This document shows positions 1 through 5,470 of a stretch of 5,470 bases of DNA, piece by piece. The translations under genes were made by a program, and so were the position numbers. The notes beneath the pieces were generated by a model that was given only the letters and a program-made list of their open reading frames with translations, was not told the DNA's origin and searched no databases. Numbering within the stretch: the stretch's first letter is position 1; every line of letters starts with the position of its first letter. Origin of the DNA: an uncultured Bacteroidales bacterium (lineage in GTDB: Bacteria > Bacteroidota > Bacteroidia > Bacteroidales > Muribaculaceae); contig USIY01000168.1 in NCBI GenBank assembly GCA_900554845.1, forward strand, positions 1-5,470. The letters run 5' to 3'.

Positions 1-5
1 CACTT

Positions 6-19
6 GGCTCCTCGGAGCC
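6..19. other. GC-rich hairpin at left edge, function unclear
   Basis: GGCTCC and GGAGCC are perfect inverted repeats separated by TC (in RNA probably a 5-bp stem with a 4-base loop). It could be the end of a terminator for a gene to the left, but it is not followed by a T-run on either strand, so a standard intrinsic terminator is not supported. The rest of 1-72 is A/T-rich leader with no convincing TAnnTTTG promoter element. Confidence 0.35.
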
Positions 20-72
20 GTTAACAAACTCTCAAAAAATAACCGAAGTATTGTAAATAAAACTTATAAACT

Positions 73-648
73 ATGTCAAGAAATGTTTCAAACGGTTTGA
101 TAAGCCGATATTGGTGGATACCGGTAATTACAGGTATCATCTCCATTGCGTTCGGAATCTGGTGTCTGTGCGATCCTTCGCAGTCCCTGCCTGTGCTGGC
201 ATATTTGTTCGCGGGCGGTATGGTTGTGGCGGGTGTGCTGAACTGTAGTTTTGCTTTTGTCAACACTTCTGTCTATTCGGGATGGGCGTGGAGCCTGTTC
301 CTTGGGATTCTTGAGCTGATAGCCGGTATCTGGATGTTCTTCATTCCCGTTCCGGAATTGACGGTAATGTTCATGTATATCATAGGAATATGGATTCTGG
401 TGGTTTCAATCAACGGATTCGTGGAATGCTGCACAATGGCGCGTTACAACATGTGGTACGTCCTGTTTATGGTTATTCTTTTGTTCTGTTCCGTCGCCTT
501 CTCGATCATTCTTCTCTGCAATCCTATCCAGAGCCTGTATATCGAATGGATATGGATCGGTCTTAGTCTGCTGACATTCGGTATTTACCGTATCGCTTTC
601 GGATGTTCCATGAAAAACCTTGGGAAATTCACGGGAGGCGTTCTGTAA
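73..648 (+). CDS. HdeD/DUF308-family six-helix inner-membrane protein
   Basis: A 191-residue integral membrane protein, about the usual length for HdeD/DUF308 proteins. Six hydrophobic helices are visible at roughly residues 14-32, 40-62, 70-90, 96-117, 127-149 and 157-177. They form three two-helix repeats, each with a proline-containing turn: CDPSQSLP (33-40), IPVPELT (91-97) and CNPIQSL (149-155). The first and third turns are nearly identical, which supports internal triplication. E. coli HdeD is linked to acid resistance, but most family members, probably including this one, have no known biochemical role. The ATG at 73 is the first possible start because an in-frame TAA lies at 67-69; no Shine-Dalgarno site is seen, as is usual in Bacteroidota. 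The protein has eight cysteines (31, 33, 58, 119, 120, 139, 149, 178), which is high for its size. A terminator follows, so it is probably transcribed separately from the transport genes downstream. Family assignment is confident; function is not. Confidence 0.88.
   Translation: MSRNVSNGLISRYWWIPVITGIISIAFGIWCLCDPSQSLPVLAYLFAGGMVVAGVLNCSFAFVNTSVYSGWAWSLFLGILELIAGIWMFFIPVPELTVMFMYIIGIWILVVSINGFVECCTMARYNMWYVLFMVILLFCSVAFSIILLCNPIQSLYIEWIWIGLSLLTFGIYRIAFGCSMKNLGKFTGGVL
117..138. repeat. 22-bp near-perfect palindrome inside the DUF308 gene
   Basis: The arms GATACC (117-122) and GGTATC (133-138) enclose the palindrome GTAATTAC (124-131). The only broken pair is G123/A132, so 10 of 11 pairs match. 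It lies over the codons of residues 15-22, at the start of the first membrane helix. It could be an operator-like protein site or an mRNA hairpin near the start codon, or it could be a coincidence of codon choice. No function is assigned. Confidence 0.5.
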
Positions 649-674
649 AAAAATCGTAATAAAACCTAAAATAC

Positions 675-704
675 ACCCGGGAGTATACTATTCCCGGGTT
701 TTCT
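675..704 (+). terminator. Rho-independent terminator after the DUF308 gene
   Basis: ACCCGGGA (675-682) and TCCCGGGT (692-699) form a perfect 8-bp GC-rich stem. It extends inward through a G-T wobble and two A/T pairs to about 11 pairs with a three-base TAC loop. The stem is followed by TTTCT (700-704), and together with T699 gives a short U-tract. It begins 26 bases after the stop codon at 646-648, which fits termination of that transcript and separates it from the susC-like operon. Confidence 0.88.
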
Positions 705-774
705 ATGTTTAAACGTAAGCAACATAAATTAATACTCATATTTCGATCGGACTTTACTAATGACGACCCTCCAT

Positions 775-789
775 TTTAACATTGTTAAA
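775..789. promoter_or_regulatory. Perfect 15-bp palindrome, candidate operator
   Basis: TTTAACATTGTTAAA reads the same on both strands apart from its central base (7-bp arms around T782). If transcription starts near 858, its centre lies about 76 bases upstream, a position typical of activator sites. A weak alternative promoter could also run from TTG (782-784) to ATAATTTG (802-809), in which case the palindrome would overlap the -33 element. It is A/T-rich, so a chance origin is possible. Confidence 0.4.
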
Positions 790-818
790 GGAATAACGAG
801 AATAATTTGTCAAAATAG

Positions 819-835
819 TGTCAATGATATTGTCA
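819..835. promoter_or_regulatory. Imperfect palindrome over the expected -33 position
   Basis: TGTCAATGATATTGTCA has CAAT/ATTG inner arms around GAT and TG/CA outer arms, with one T-T mismatch on each side. It ends 9 bases before the -7 element at 845 and covers the place where a -33 TTTG would be expected, yet no good -33 is present. That arrangement would suit an activator standing in for a weak -33 contact, or a repressor; this is inference from position. Confidence 0.4.
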
Positions 836-844
836 TACTTGACG

Positions 845-852
845 TAATTTTG
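845..852 (+). promoter_or_regulatory. Bacteroides-type -7 promoter element for the susC-like operon
   Basis: TAATTTTG matches the Bacteroides primary-sigma -7 consensus TAnnTTTG exactly. No TTTG or TTG lies at the usual spacing of about 19-21 bases upstream (the region reads GTCAATG), so only half of the promoter is supported. Transcription would begin near 857-859, giving an untranslated leader of about 95 bases before the ATG at 953. Confidence 0.5.
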
Positions 853-937
853 CATCCGAGAAACTCAAGAGGGACAAAAACCTGCATGAAAAGCTCAGAA
901 ATCTTATAAAAAGCATTTACAAAACAATTAACAATAA

Positions 938-969
938 CAAATTTAATTCCTGATGAGAACGATTTTCAA
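938..969 (-). promoter_or_regulatory. Possible antisense promoter across the susC-like start codon
   Basis: On the minus strand TAAATTTG (945 to 938) matches TAnnTTTG exactly, and CTTG (970 to 967) lies 21 bases upstream, close to Bacteroides -33/-7 spacing. Transcription would start near 930-933 and run leftward, antisense to the susC-like mRNA leader. Cis-antisense small RNAs of this geometry are known at some Bacteroides polysaccharide loci (the DonS type). No strong minus-strand terminator is visible, so the RNA itself is not annotated. Confidence 0.35.
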
Positions 970-1030
970 GCGTGTGATGCGCGGATTGTTGGCCATGGTG
1001 CTATGCGGCACCTCGACGGCGGCAATGGCG
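953..1030 (+). other. Signal peptide of the SusC-like transporter
   Basis: Residues 1-26 show a basic n-region (R2, K6, R7, R10), a hydrophobic core GLLAMVLCG (11-19) and an A-M-A ending before Q27, fitting Sec export and signal peptidase I cleavage. C18 lies within the hydrophobic core and is not in a lipobox context, so this is not a lipoprotein. Confidence 0.85.
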
Positions 1031-4000
1031 CAGGTGGCAGTGCACGGCACCGTCATTGACGACACCGGTGAACCGGTGATTGGCGCTACCGTTATGGAGA
1101 AAGGAGTCCCCGGTAACGGCGCGGCCACCGACATCGACGGTAAGTTCCAGTTGAATGTGAAGAGCAACAAGGCTTCATTGGTGGTTTCCTACGTTGGTAT
1201 GACGACACAGACCTATGAGCTGAAAGGACAGACCGACGTTACTATCCGACTTAAAGAAGACGCCGCCGTGCTGAGCGAGGTGGTTGTAGTGGGATACGGT
1301 ACGCAGAAACGAAGCGACGTGACCGGCTCGGTTGCATCGCTGTCCGAGGACCAGATGCGGCAGAGCATCGTGACCAACGCCGACCAGATGCTCCAGGGCA
1401 AGATGGCCGGTGTGCAGGTCACAAGCAACTCCGGTGCCCCCGGCGGTGCTACGTCGATCCGTATCCGCGGTGCAAGTTCGTTGAACTCTTCCAATGAACC
1501 TCTTTATATTATAGACGGTGTGCCCATGAGCGGCAATAATACTATAGCCGGTTTCGACTGGATGGGCGGATCTAACGGACAGACCACCGTCAACCCGTTG
1601 GCATCGATCGCTCCGAGCGATATCGTAAGCATCGACGTGCTAAAGGATGCTTCAGCTTGTGCCATCTATGGTGCCGCGGGTGCTAACGGTGTAGTGATAG
1701 TCACCACACGCCGCGGCAAATCGGGCCATACCAACATTCACCTTGACGCTTATGTGGCATGGCAGCAGGTGGCCAAGAAGCTCGACATGATGGATCTCCG
1801 CGAATATGCCACGTATCAGCAGCAGCTGCTGGCTGAAGGGGTCCTTGGTCCGGGCAATTTCGACGAGACCTACAGCGACATCTCTCTTCTGGGTAGAGGC
1901 ACCGACTGGCAGGACGAGATCTACCGTACTGCTTTCATGCAGAGCTATCAGGTAGGCCTGGATGGCGGCAATGACAAGACCCAGTACGCGGTCAGCGCCG
2001 GATGGATGGGTCAGGACGGTATCATTATCGGATCGGACTTCAAGCGTTTCAACACACGTTTCAACATCGACCAGCAGTTCAACAAATGGCTCCGTGTAGG
2101 CGCTTCTCTGGCTTACACTCGTACCGACGAGACAATTACCCGTCAGGATGGTTCCGACGGTGTGATCATGCAGGCCATGACAATGATGCCTTCAGTTCCC
2201 GTGCGTGACTTCGAAGGCAACTGGGCGGGTCCGAACACTGTCAACGGAGCCTCTACATGGAACCCCGTGGCTCTTGCTCTGGAGACAAACAATAAACTTC
2301 TCCGTCAGCAGATGCGCGGCAATTTCTACGCGAGCGTCGACTTCCTGAAGTTCTTCAACTTCCGTGCGGAATATGCTTTCGACGCTTCCCAGAATCAGAA
2401 CAAATCCTTCATTCCCCGCTATCAGTTCGGTCTGGTCTCGAATGACATCAACCAGATGATGCAGCGCGAGGACCATAGCTTCTACTGGATGCAGAAGGAT
2501 TACCTCACATACCATCAGGTTGTGAACGATGTTCACGACATCACCGGTATGGTTGGTTTCGAGGTTTCCAAGTCTTCTTGGAACGGAACGCAGCTCATCA
2601 AGAAAAACTTCACAAGCGACGATATCTTCGTGCTGGGTGAGGACGGAGACTTCGTAAGCAATTCCGGATGGAAGGACAACGTCACCACAGCATCTGTGTT
2701 CGCCCGTGCGAACTATGCTTACGACCAGCGTTATCTGGCGACTGTCACCGTACGTCGCGACGGCAGCTCCAAGTTCGGCCGCAACAACAAGTGGGGTACA
2801 TTCCCGTCGGTGGCTCTTGCATGGCGCATAAGCTCCGAGAAATTTATGGATAAGGCCTACTGGCTGAACAATCTGAAGCTTCGTCTCGGTTATGGACGCG
2901 TAGGTAACAGCAACATCGACACTTACCGTTACGGTTCGGCCATGACAACGATGCTGACACCCGGCGGCACGGCTTATTATCCTCTCAATCTCGCCAACCC
3001 CAATCTGAAATGGGAGGCGTCCGAGCAGTACAATATCGGCCTTGATTTCGCTGCTCTCGACAACCGCATCGAGCTGACTCTTGATTTCTACAAGAAACAG
3101 ACCAAGGATCTTCTCATGCAGGTGTTTGTCCCCAGCTACATCGGTCCCACGGGCGACGACACATGGGGCTCGATCGCTCCTCCTTACGCAAATATCGGAA
3201 AGACATCCAACACCGGTGTCGACATCCAGTTCAACGCGCGTCCCGTCATAACCAAGAACTTCCGTTGGTTCTCAGGTATCACGCTGTCGCACAACAAGAA
3301 CAAAATCGAGGCTCTTAACAACAATGACCAGGTGATTTACGGTAAGGTGGACTGGTACTCGGCTTTCCAGACCGTATCGATGTTCAAGGTAGGGCAACCC
3401 ATGGGCGTGTTCTACGGATATGAAACCGAGGGCTTGTTCAAGGATGAGGCCGACATCATCGCCCATGCCACACAGACCGGCGGCAACATACCTTACGCCA
3501 ACAAGATCGACAAGACATCCGGCGCATGGATAGGCGACATAAAGTTCAAGGACCGCAACGGCGACGGTGTCATCAACGACCAGGACCAGACCATAATCGG
3601 CGACCCCAACCCCGACCTGACATACGGATGGACCAACACCTTCACATGGAAAGACTTCGAGCTTAACATCGGTCTCGCGGGACAGTTCGGCGGCGATATC
3701 CTGAACTGGTCGCGTTTCCGCACCGAGGGCCTGAGCTCGATCTGGGACAACCAGGCTGCCGCTGTCCTGAACCGCGCTCAGTACGAGTTGATCGATCCGA
3801 CGAAAGGGGAGACCATCGACAATCTGCGTCTGAAAGAAGGACATAACGGAATGCCCCGCTTCTCCAACCTGGACGCCAACGGCAACCAGCGTATGTCCGA
3901 CCGCTGGATTGAGGACGGCACTTACCTCCGCATCCAGAACGTGTCGCTGACATGGAACGTTCCCGAAAAGTGGGCGAAGGCCTGCGCAATGCAGTCCGCG

Positions 4001-4162
4001 CGTATCTACTTCAATGTTCAGAATCTATATACATTCACCAAATATTCCGGTTATGATCCTGAGATCGGTGCCTATAACCAGAGCTCGCTTCTCCAGAATA
4101 TCGACCGTGGACGTTATCCTACACCCCGTACATACACGCTGGGTATAAATGTTACTTTCTAA
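953..4162 (+). CDS. SusC/RagA-family TonB-linked outer-membrane transporter
   Basis: A complete 1069-residue protein, normal for SusC-like transporters, which import surface-captured oligosaccharides or other nutrients across the outer membrane using TonB energy. In order: a signal peptide (1-26, likely cut at AMA|Q); a carboxypeptidase-regulatory-like beta domain (about 28-103); the family junction EVVVVGYGTQKRSDVTGSVA (109-128); a plug domain (about 115-255) with LYIIDGVP (184-191) and VLKDASACAIYG (229-240); then a beta barrel to the end. DRNGDGVINDQD (867-878) followed by IGDPNPDLTYG is the usual late-barrel SusC signature and resembles a calcium-binding loop. The chain ends PRTYTLGINVTF, with the C-terminal Phe expected of BAM-assembled barrels. 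There is no N-terminal STN domain, so transenvelope signalling to an anti-sigma factor is not indicated. The ATG at 953 is the first possible start because TAA lies in frame at 944-946. A SusD-like gene follows after 19 bases. Family is certain; substrate is unknown. Confidence 0.97.
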   Translation: MRTIFKRVMRGLLAMVLCGTSTAAMAQVAVHGTVIDDTGEPVIGATVMEKGVPGNGAATDIDGKFQLNVKSNKASLVVSYVGMTTQTYELKGQTDVTIRLKEDAAVLSEVVVVGYGTQKRSDVTGSVASLSEDQMRQSIVTNADQMLQGKMAGVQVTSNSGAPGGATSIRIRGASSLNSSNEPLYIIDGVPMSGNNTIAGFDWMGGSNGQTTVNPLASIAPSDIVSIDVLKDASACAIYGAAGANGVVIVTTRRGKSGHTNIHLDAYVAWQQVAKKLDMMDLREYATYQQQLLAEGVLGPGNFDETYSDISLLGRGTDWQDEIYRTAFMQSYQVGLDGGNDKTQYAVSAGWMGQDGIIIGSDFKRFNTRFNIDQQFNKWLRVGASLAYTRTDETITRQDGSDGVIMQAMTMMPSVPVRDFEGNWAGPNTVNGASTWNPVALALETNNKLLRQQMRGNFYASVDFLKFFNFRAEYAFDASQNQNKSFIPRYQFGLVSNDINQMMQREDHSFYWMQKDYLTYHQVVNDVHDITGMVGFEVSKSSWNGTQLIKKNFTSDDIFVLGEDGDFVSNSGWKDNVTTASVFARANYAYDQRYLATVTVRRDGSSKFGRNNKWGTFPSVALAWRISSEKFMDKAYWLNNLKLRLGYGRVGNSNIDTYRYGSAMTTMLTPGGTAYYPLNLANPNLKWEASEQYNIGLDFAALDNRIELTLDFYKKQTKDLLMQVFVPSYIGPTGDDTWGSIAPPYANIGKTSNTGVDIQFNARPVITKNFRWFSGITLSHNKNKIEALNNNDQVIYGKVDWYSAFQTVSMFKVGQPMGVFYGYETEGLFKDEADIIAHATQTGGNIPYANKIDKTSGAWIGDIKFKDRNGDGVINDQDQTIIGDPNPDLTYGWTNTFTWKDFELNIGLAGQFGGDILNWSRFRTEGLSSIWDNQAAAVLNRAQYELIDPTKGETIDNLRLKEGHNGMPRFSNLDANGNQRMSDRWIEDGTYLRIQNVSLTWNVPEKWAKACAMQSARIYFNVQNLYTFTKYSGYDPEIGAYNQSSLLQNIDRGRYPTPRTYTLGINVTF

Positions 4163-4181
4163 TCTAACAAGAATAAAGGAA

Positions 4182-5470
4182 ATGAAAAATATATTTTTAA
4201 CCGGTGTGGTCGCGCTTGCGATGGGTGGAACGTTGGTGTCGTGCAACGACTTCCTGAACGTCGATCCCGAGGACAAGCCCGTAATGGAGACCTTCTACAC
4301 AAGCCCGGAAAACTTGCGCACCACCACCATGACCCTCTATGCGTCGAAGACATGGTCCAATTTCCACATGAATTTCCAGTGGAAGATGGACATGCTGGCA
4401 GGCGACCTGTTTTATACCTATTCAGAGGAAGGCCAGTGGTATTTCGGTAACTATACCACCACCAATCCCTATATCAACGAAGGTTGGAAAGGTCTGTACA
4501 ATGTGATTCTGTTCGCCAACTCCATCATCAACGACATTCCCCCTGTATGCGGAGGAACCATCACAGAGGACGACATCAAGAAGGCCACCGCCGAGGCCCG
4601 CGGCATGCGCGGCTACTGTTATTACATGCTCACCGAGGTATGGCGTGACGTTCCTATTGTGGAGAACAATTCTGAGACCATAGCCAGCGGCAAATATGAA
4701 TTGCCACGCGCCACACAGGCCAGCGTATACCGTTTCGCCATGGAGGATCTGGATTACGCCGTCGAGAACCTTCCTGACCAGGACAACGATTCCTATCGTC
4801 TGGACAAACGTAAGGCACGCGCTCTGCGCGCCAAATTGGCTGTGACGATGGCCCAGCATTCCGATCTAGGCTATAACCGTGACGAACTTTACAAGAAGGC
4901 TGCCGACGACGCTCTGTTTGTAATAGAGAACACCCAGGCGCTTACCCAGATTGATTTCTCTAAATTGTTCGACGTGGAGTCCAACAACGGACCTGAATCT
5001 ATTCTCGCCATTCAATGCGCTGTACAGGGTTATTCCTTCGGAAACGCCCACAATGTGGCATGGAGCCGCAGCTCCGTCATCGCCGACCAGACTTGGGGAG
5101 CCGGAAAAGGCCCGACACTCTCCCTGCAGGCTATGTACGACAAAAACGACAAGCGCCGCATGTGGACTTACATGACCAACGGAGACTATTATCCCAATCT
5201 GAACAAAGCCGGCGGGGGCTATACCTATCAGTACGTGAGCCGCGACGGAAACGGAGATGTTCTTGAGGACCGCAACGAGATGCTGGCCCATATCAAGAAA
5301 TATATAATCGGAAAGGGCGCGGATTGCGACGGTAATGTCGGAATCAACCAGGACGCCGCCAACAACATCTATCTGATGCGTCTCGCCGATGTGTACCTTA
5401 CATATGTAGAGGCCGTGATGGGCGCCGCCGAGAGCACTTCGGACGCCACTGCCATGAAGTATTTCAACAT
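4182..5470 (+). CDS. SusD/RagB-family surface lipoprotein, 3' end outside window
   Basis: The open frame runs off the right edge; 429 residues plus two bases are visible, against roughly 500-600 for the family, so most of the gene is present. The start MKNIFLTGVVALAMGGTLVS leads to a lipobox LVSC with lipidated C21, then NDFLNVDP, a typical SusD N-terminus; D23 may contribute to surface export. Helical TPR-like landmarks include GWKGLYNVILFANSIINDIP (101-120), AEARGMRGYCYYMLTEVWRD (138-157, then VPIV), KRKARALRAKLAVTMA (209-224) and IYLMRLADVYLTYVEA (396-411), all recognisable SusD/RagB motifs, plus YDKNDKRR (319-326). The stretch at 58-106 is rich in Trp, Tyr and Phe and could supply ligand-binding aromatics. 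It lies 19 bases after the SusC-like gene with no terminator between, so the two are surely co-transcribed and form the lid and barrel of one importer. AAAGGA ends only one base before the ATG, too close to be a normal ribosome site. Substrate unknown. Confidence 0.96.
   Translation, partial: MKNIFLTGVVALAMGGTLVSCNDFLNVDPEDKPVMETFYTSPENLRTTTMTLYASKTWSNFHMNFQWKMDMLAGDLFYTYSEEGQWYFGNYTTTNPYINEGWKGLYNVILFANSIINDIPPVCGGTITEDDIKKATAEARGMRGYCYYMLTEVWRDVPIVENNSETIASGKYELPRATQASVYRFAMEDLDYAVENLPDQDNDSYRLDKRKARALRAKLAVTMAQHSDLGYNRDELYKKAADDALFVIENTQALTQIDFSKLFDVESNNGPESILAIQCAVQGYSFGNAHNVAWSRSSVIADQTWGAGKGPTLSLQAMYDKNDKRRMWTYMTNGDYYPNLNKAGGGYTYQYVSRDGNGDVLEDRNEMLAHIKKYIIGKGADCDGNVGINQDAANNIYLMRLADVYLTYVEAVMGAAESTSDATAMKYFN

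Larger units (their letters stand above)
705..952. promoter_or_regulatory. Intergenic regulatory region upstream of the susC-like gene
   Basis: This 248-base A/T-rich stretch has no supportable gene. It holds a GTTTAAAC palindrome (707-714), a perfect 15-bp palindrome at 775-789, three TGTCA repeats (808, 819, 831) partly merged into a second palindrome (819-835), a forward Bacteroides-type -7 element (845-852), a leader of roughly 95 bases, and a possible antisense -7 element (938-945). The density of symmetric elements just before a susC-like gene fits a regulated nutrient-uptake promoter. Which regulator acts here (hybrid two-component system, SusR-like protein, ECF sigma factor or other) cannot be read from this window. 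Confidence 0.6.

Noticed and set aside
704..717. Palindrome centred on GTTTAAAC just after the terminator
   Set aside because: It is short, A/T-rich and has one mismatch when extended to 14 bp; it is far from the mapped promoter features and is not convincing as a site by itself.
705..779. 24-codon open frame starting right after the terminator (MFKRKQHK...)
   Set aside because: It has no promoter, ribosome-site or composition support and its ATG lies in the terminator's trailing sequence; open frames this short are expected by chance.
886..909. Seven-codon upstream frame (MKSSEIL) in the susC-like leader
   Set aside because: It could be a leader peptide, but it has no regulatory codon run, no attenuator hairpin after it and no other support.
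3272..3844. 190-codon open frame antisense to the susC-like gene, with further overlapping antisense frames at 3493-3750 and 3663-3989
   Set aside because: The longest is in codon register with the sense gene, where antisense stops arise only from sense TTA, CTA or TCA codons, which are rare here. The translation shows no recognisable domain and the sense frame is an unmistakable SusC protein.
4171..4184. AAAGGA before the SusD-like start as a Shine-Dalgarno site
   Set aside because: Only one base separates it from the ATG, too close for normal ribosome positioning, and Bacteroidota rarely rely on such sites.
4422..5291. Two consecutive antisense open frames opposite the susD-like gene (4422-4859 and 4866-5291)
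   Set aside because: They share one frame in register with the SusD codons and are separated only by the complement of a CTA codon at 4866-4868. They are shadows of the sense gene.
1..5470. Search for mobile elements, CRISPR arrays, tRNA or rRNA genes, or an unknown defence system
   Set aside because: No transposase, integrase, terminal repeats, regularly spaced repeats or RNA-gene signatures were seen; the coding content is fully explained by the DUF308 and SusC/SusD families.

Overview
The window looks like a piece of a Bacteroidales chromosome (Bacteroidota). The main reasons are an adjacent SusC-like/SusD-like pair, the absence of well-placed Shine-Dalgarno sites, A/T-rich leaders before the start codons, and two exact matches to the Bacteroides-type -7 promoter element (TAnnTTTG). 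A gut commensal of the Muribaculaceae/Prevotella/Bacteroides group is plausible, but that is inference; the sequence alone does not fix the genus.

Layout: positions 1-72 are non-coding, with a short GC-rich hairpin at the left edge. Positions 73-648 encode a six-helix membrane protein of the HdeD/DUF308 type, built from three copies of a two-helix repeat. It ends in a strong intrinsic terminator (about 675-704), so it is a separate transcription unit. Positions 705-952 are a non-coding regulatory region holding two palindromes, a set of TGTCA repeats, a forward -7 element at 845-852 and a possible antisense promoter near 938-969. Positions 953-4162 encode a complete SusC-like TonB-dependent outer-membrane transporter. 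After 19 bases, from 4182 to beyond the right edge, comes a SusD-like surface lipoprotein of which 429 residues are visible.

The SusC/SusD pair should act as one machine: the SusD-like lipoprotein caps the barrel on the cell surface and captures a nutrient (usually a glycan fragment), and the SusC-like barrel imports it using TonB/ExbBD energy. This is the start of a polysaccharide utilization locus or similar uptake locus. The enzymes that would reveal the substrate lie outside the window, so no substrate is assigned.

No IS element, CRISPR array, tRNA, rRNA or clearly novel gene system is visible. The material most worth a second look is regulatory: the intergenic region before the susC-like gene, and a 22-bp near-perfect palindrome early in the DUF308 gene.
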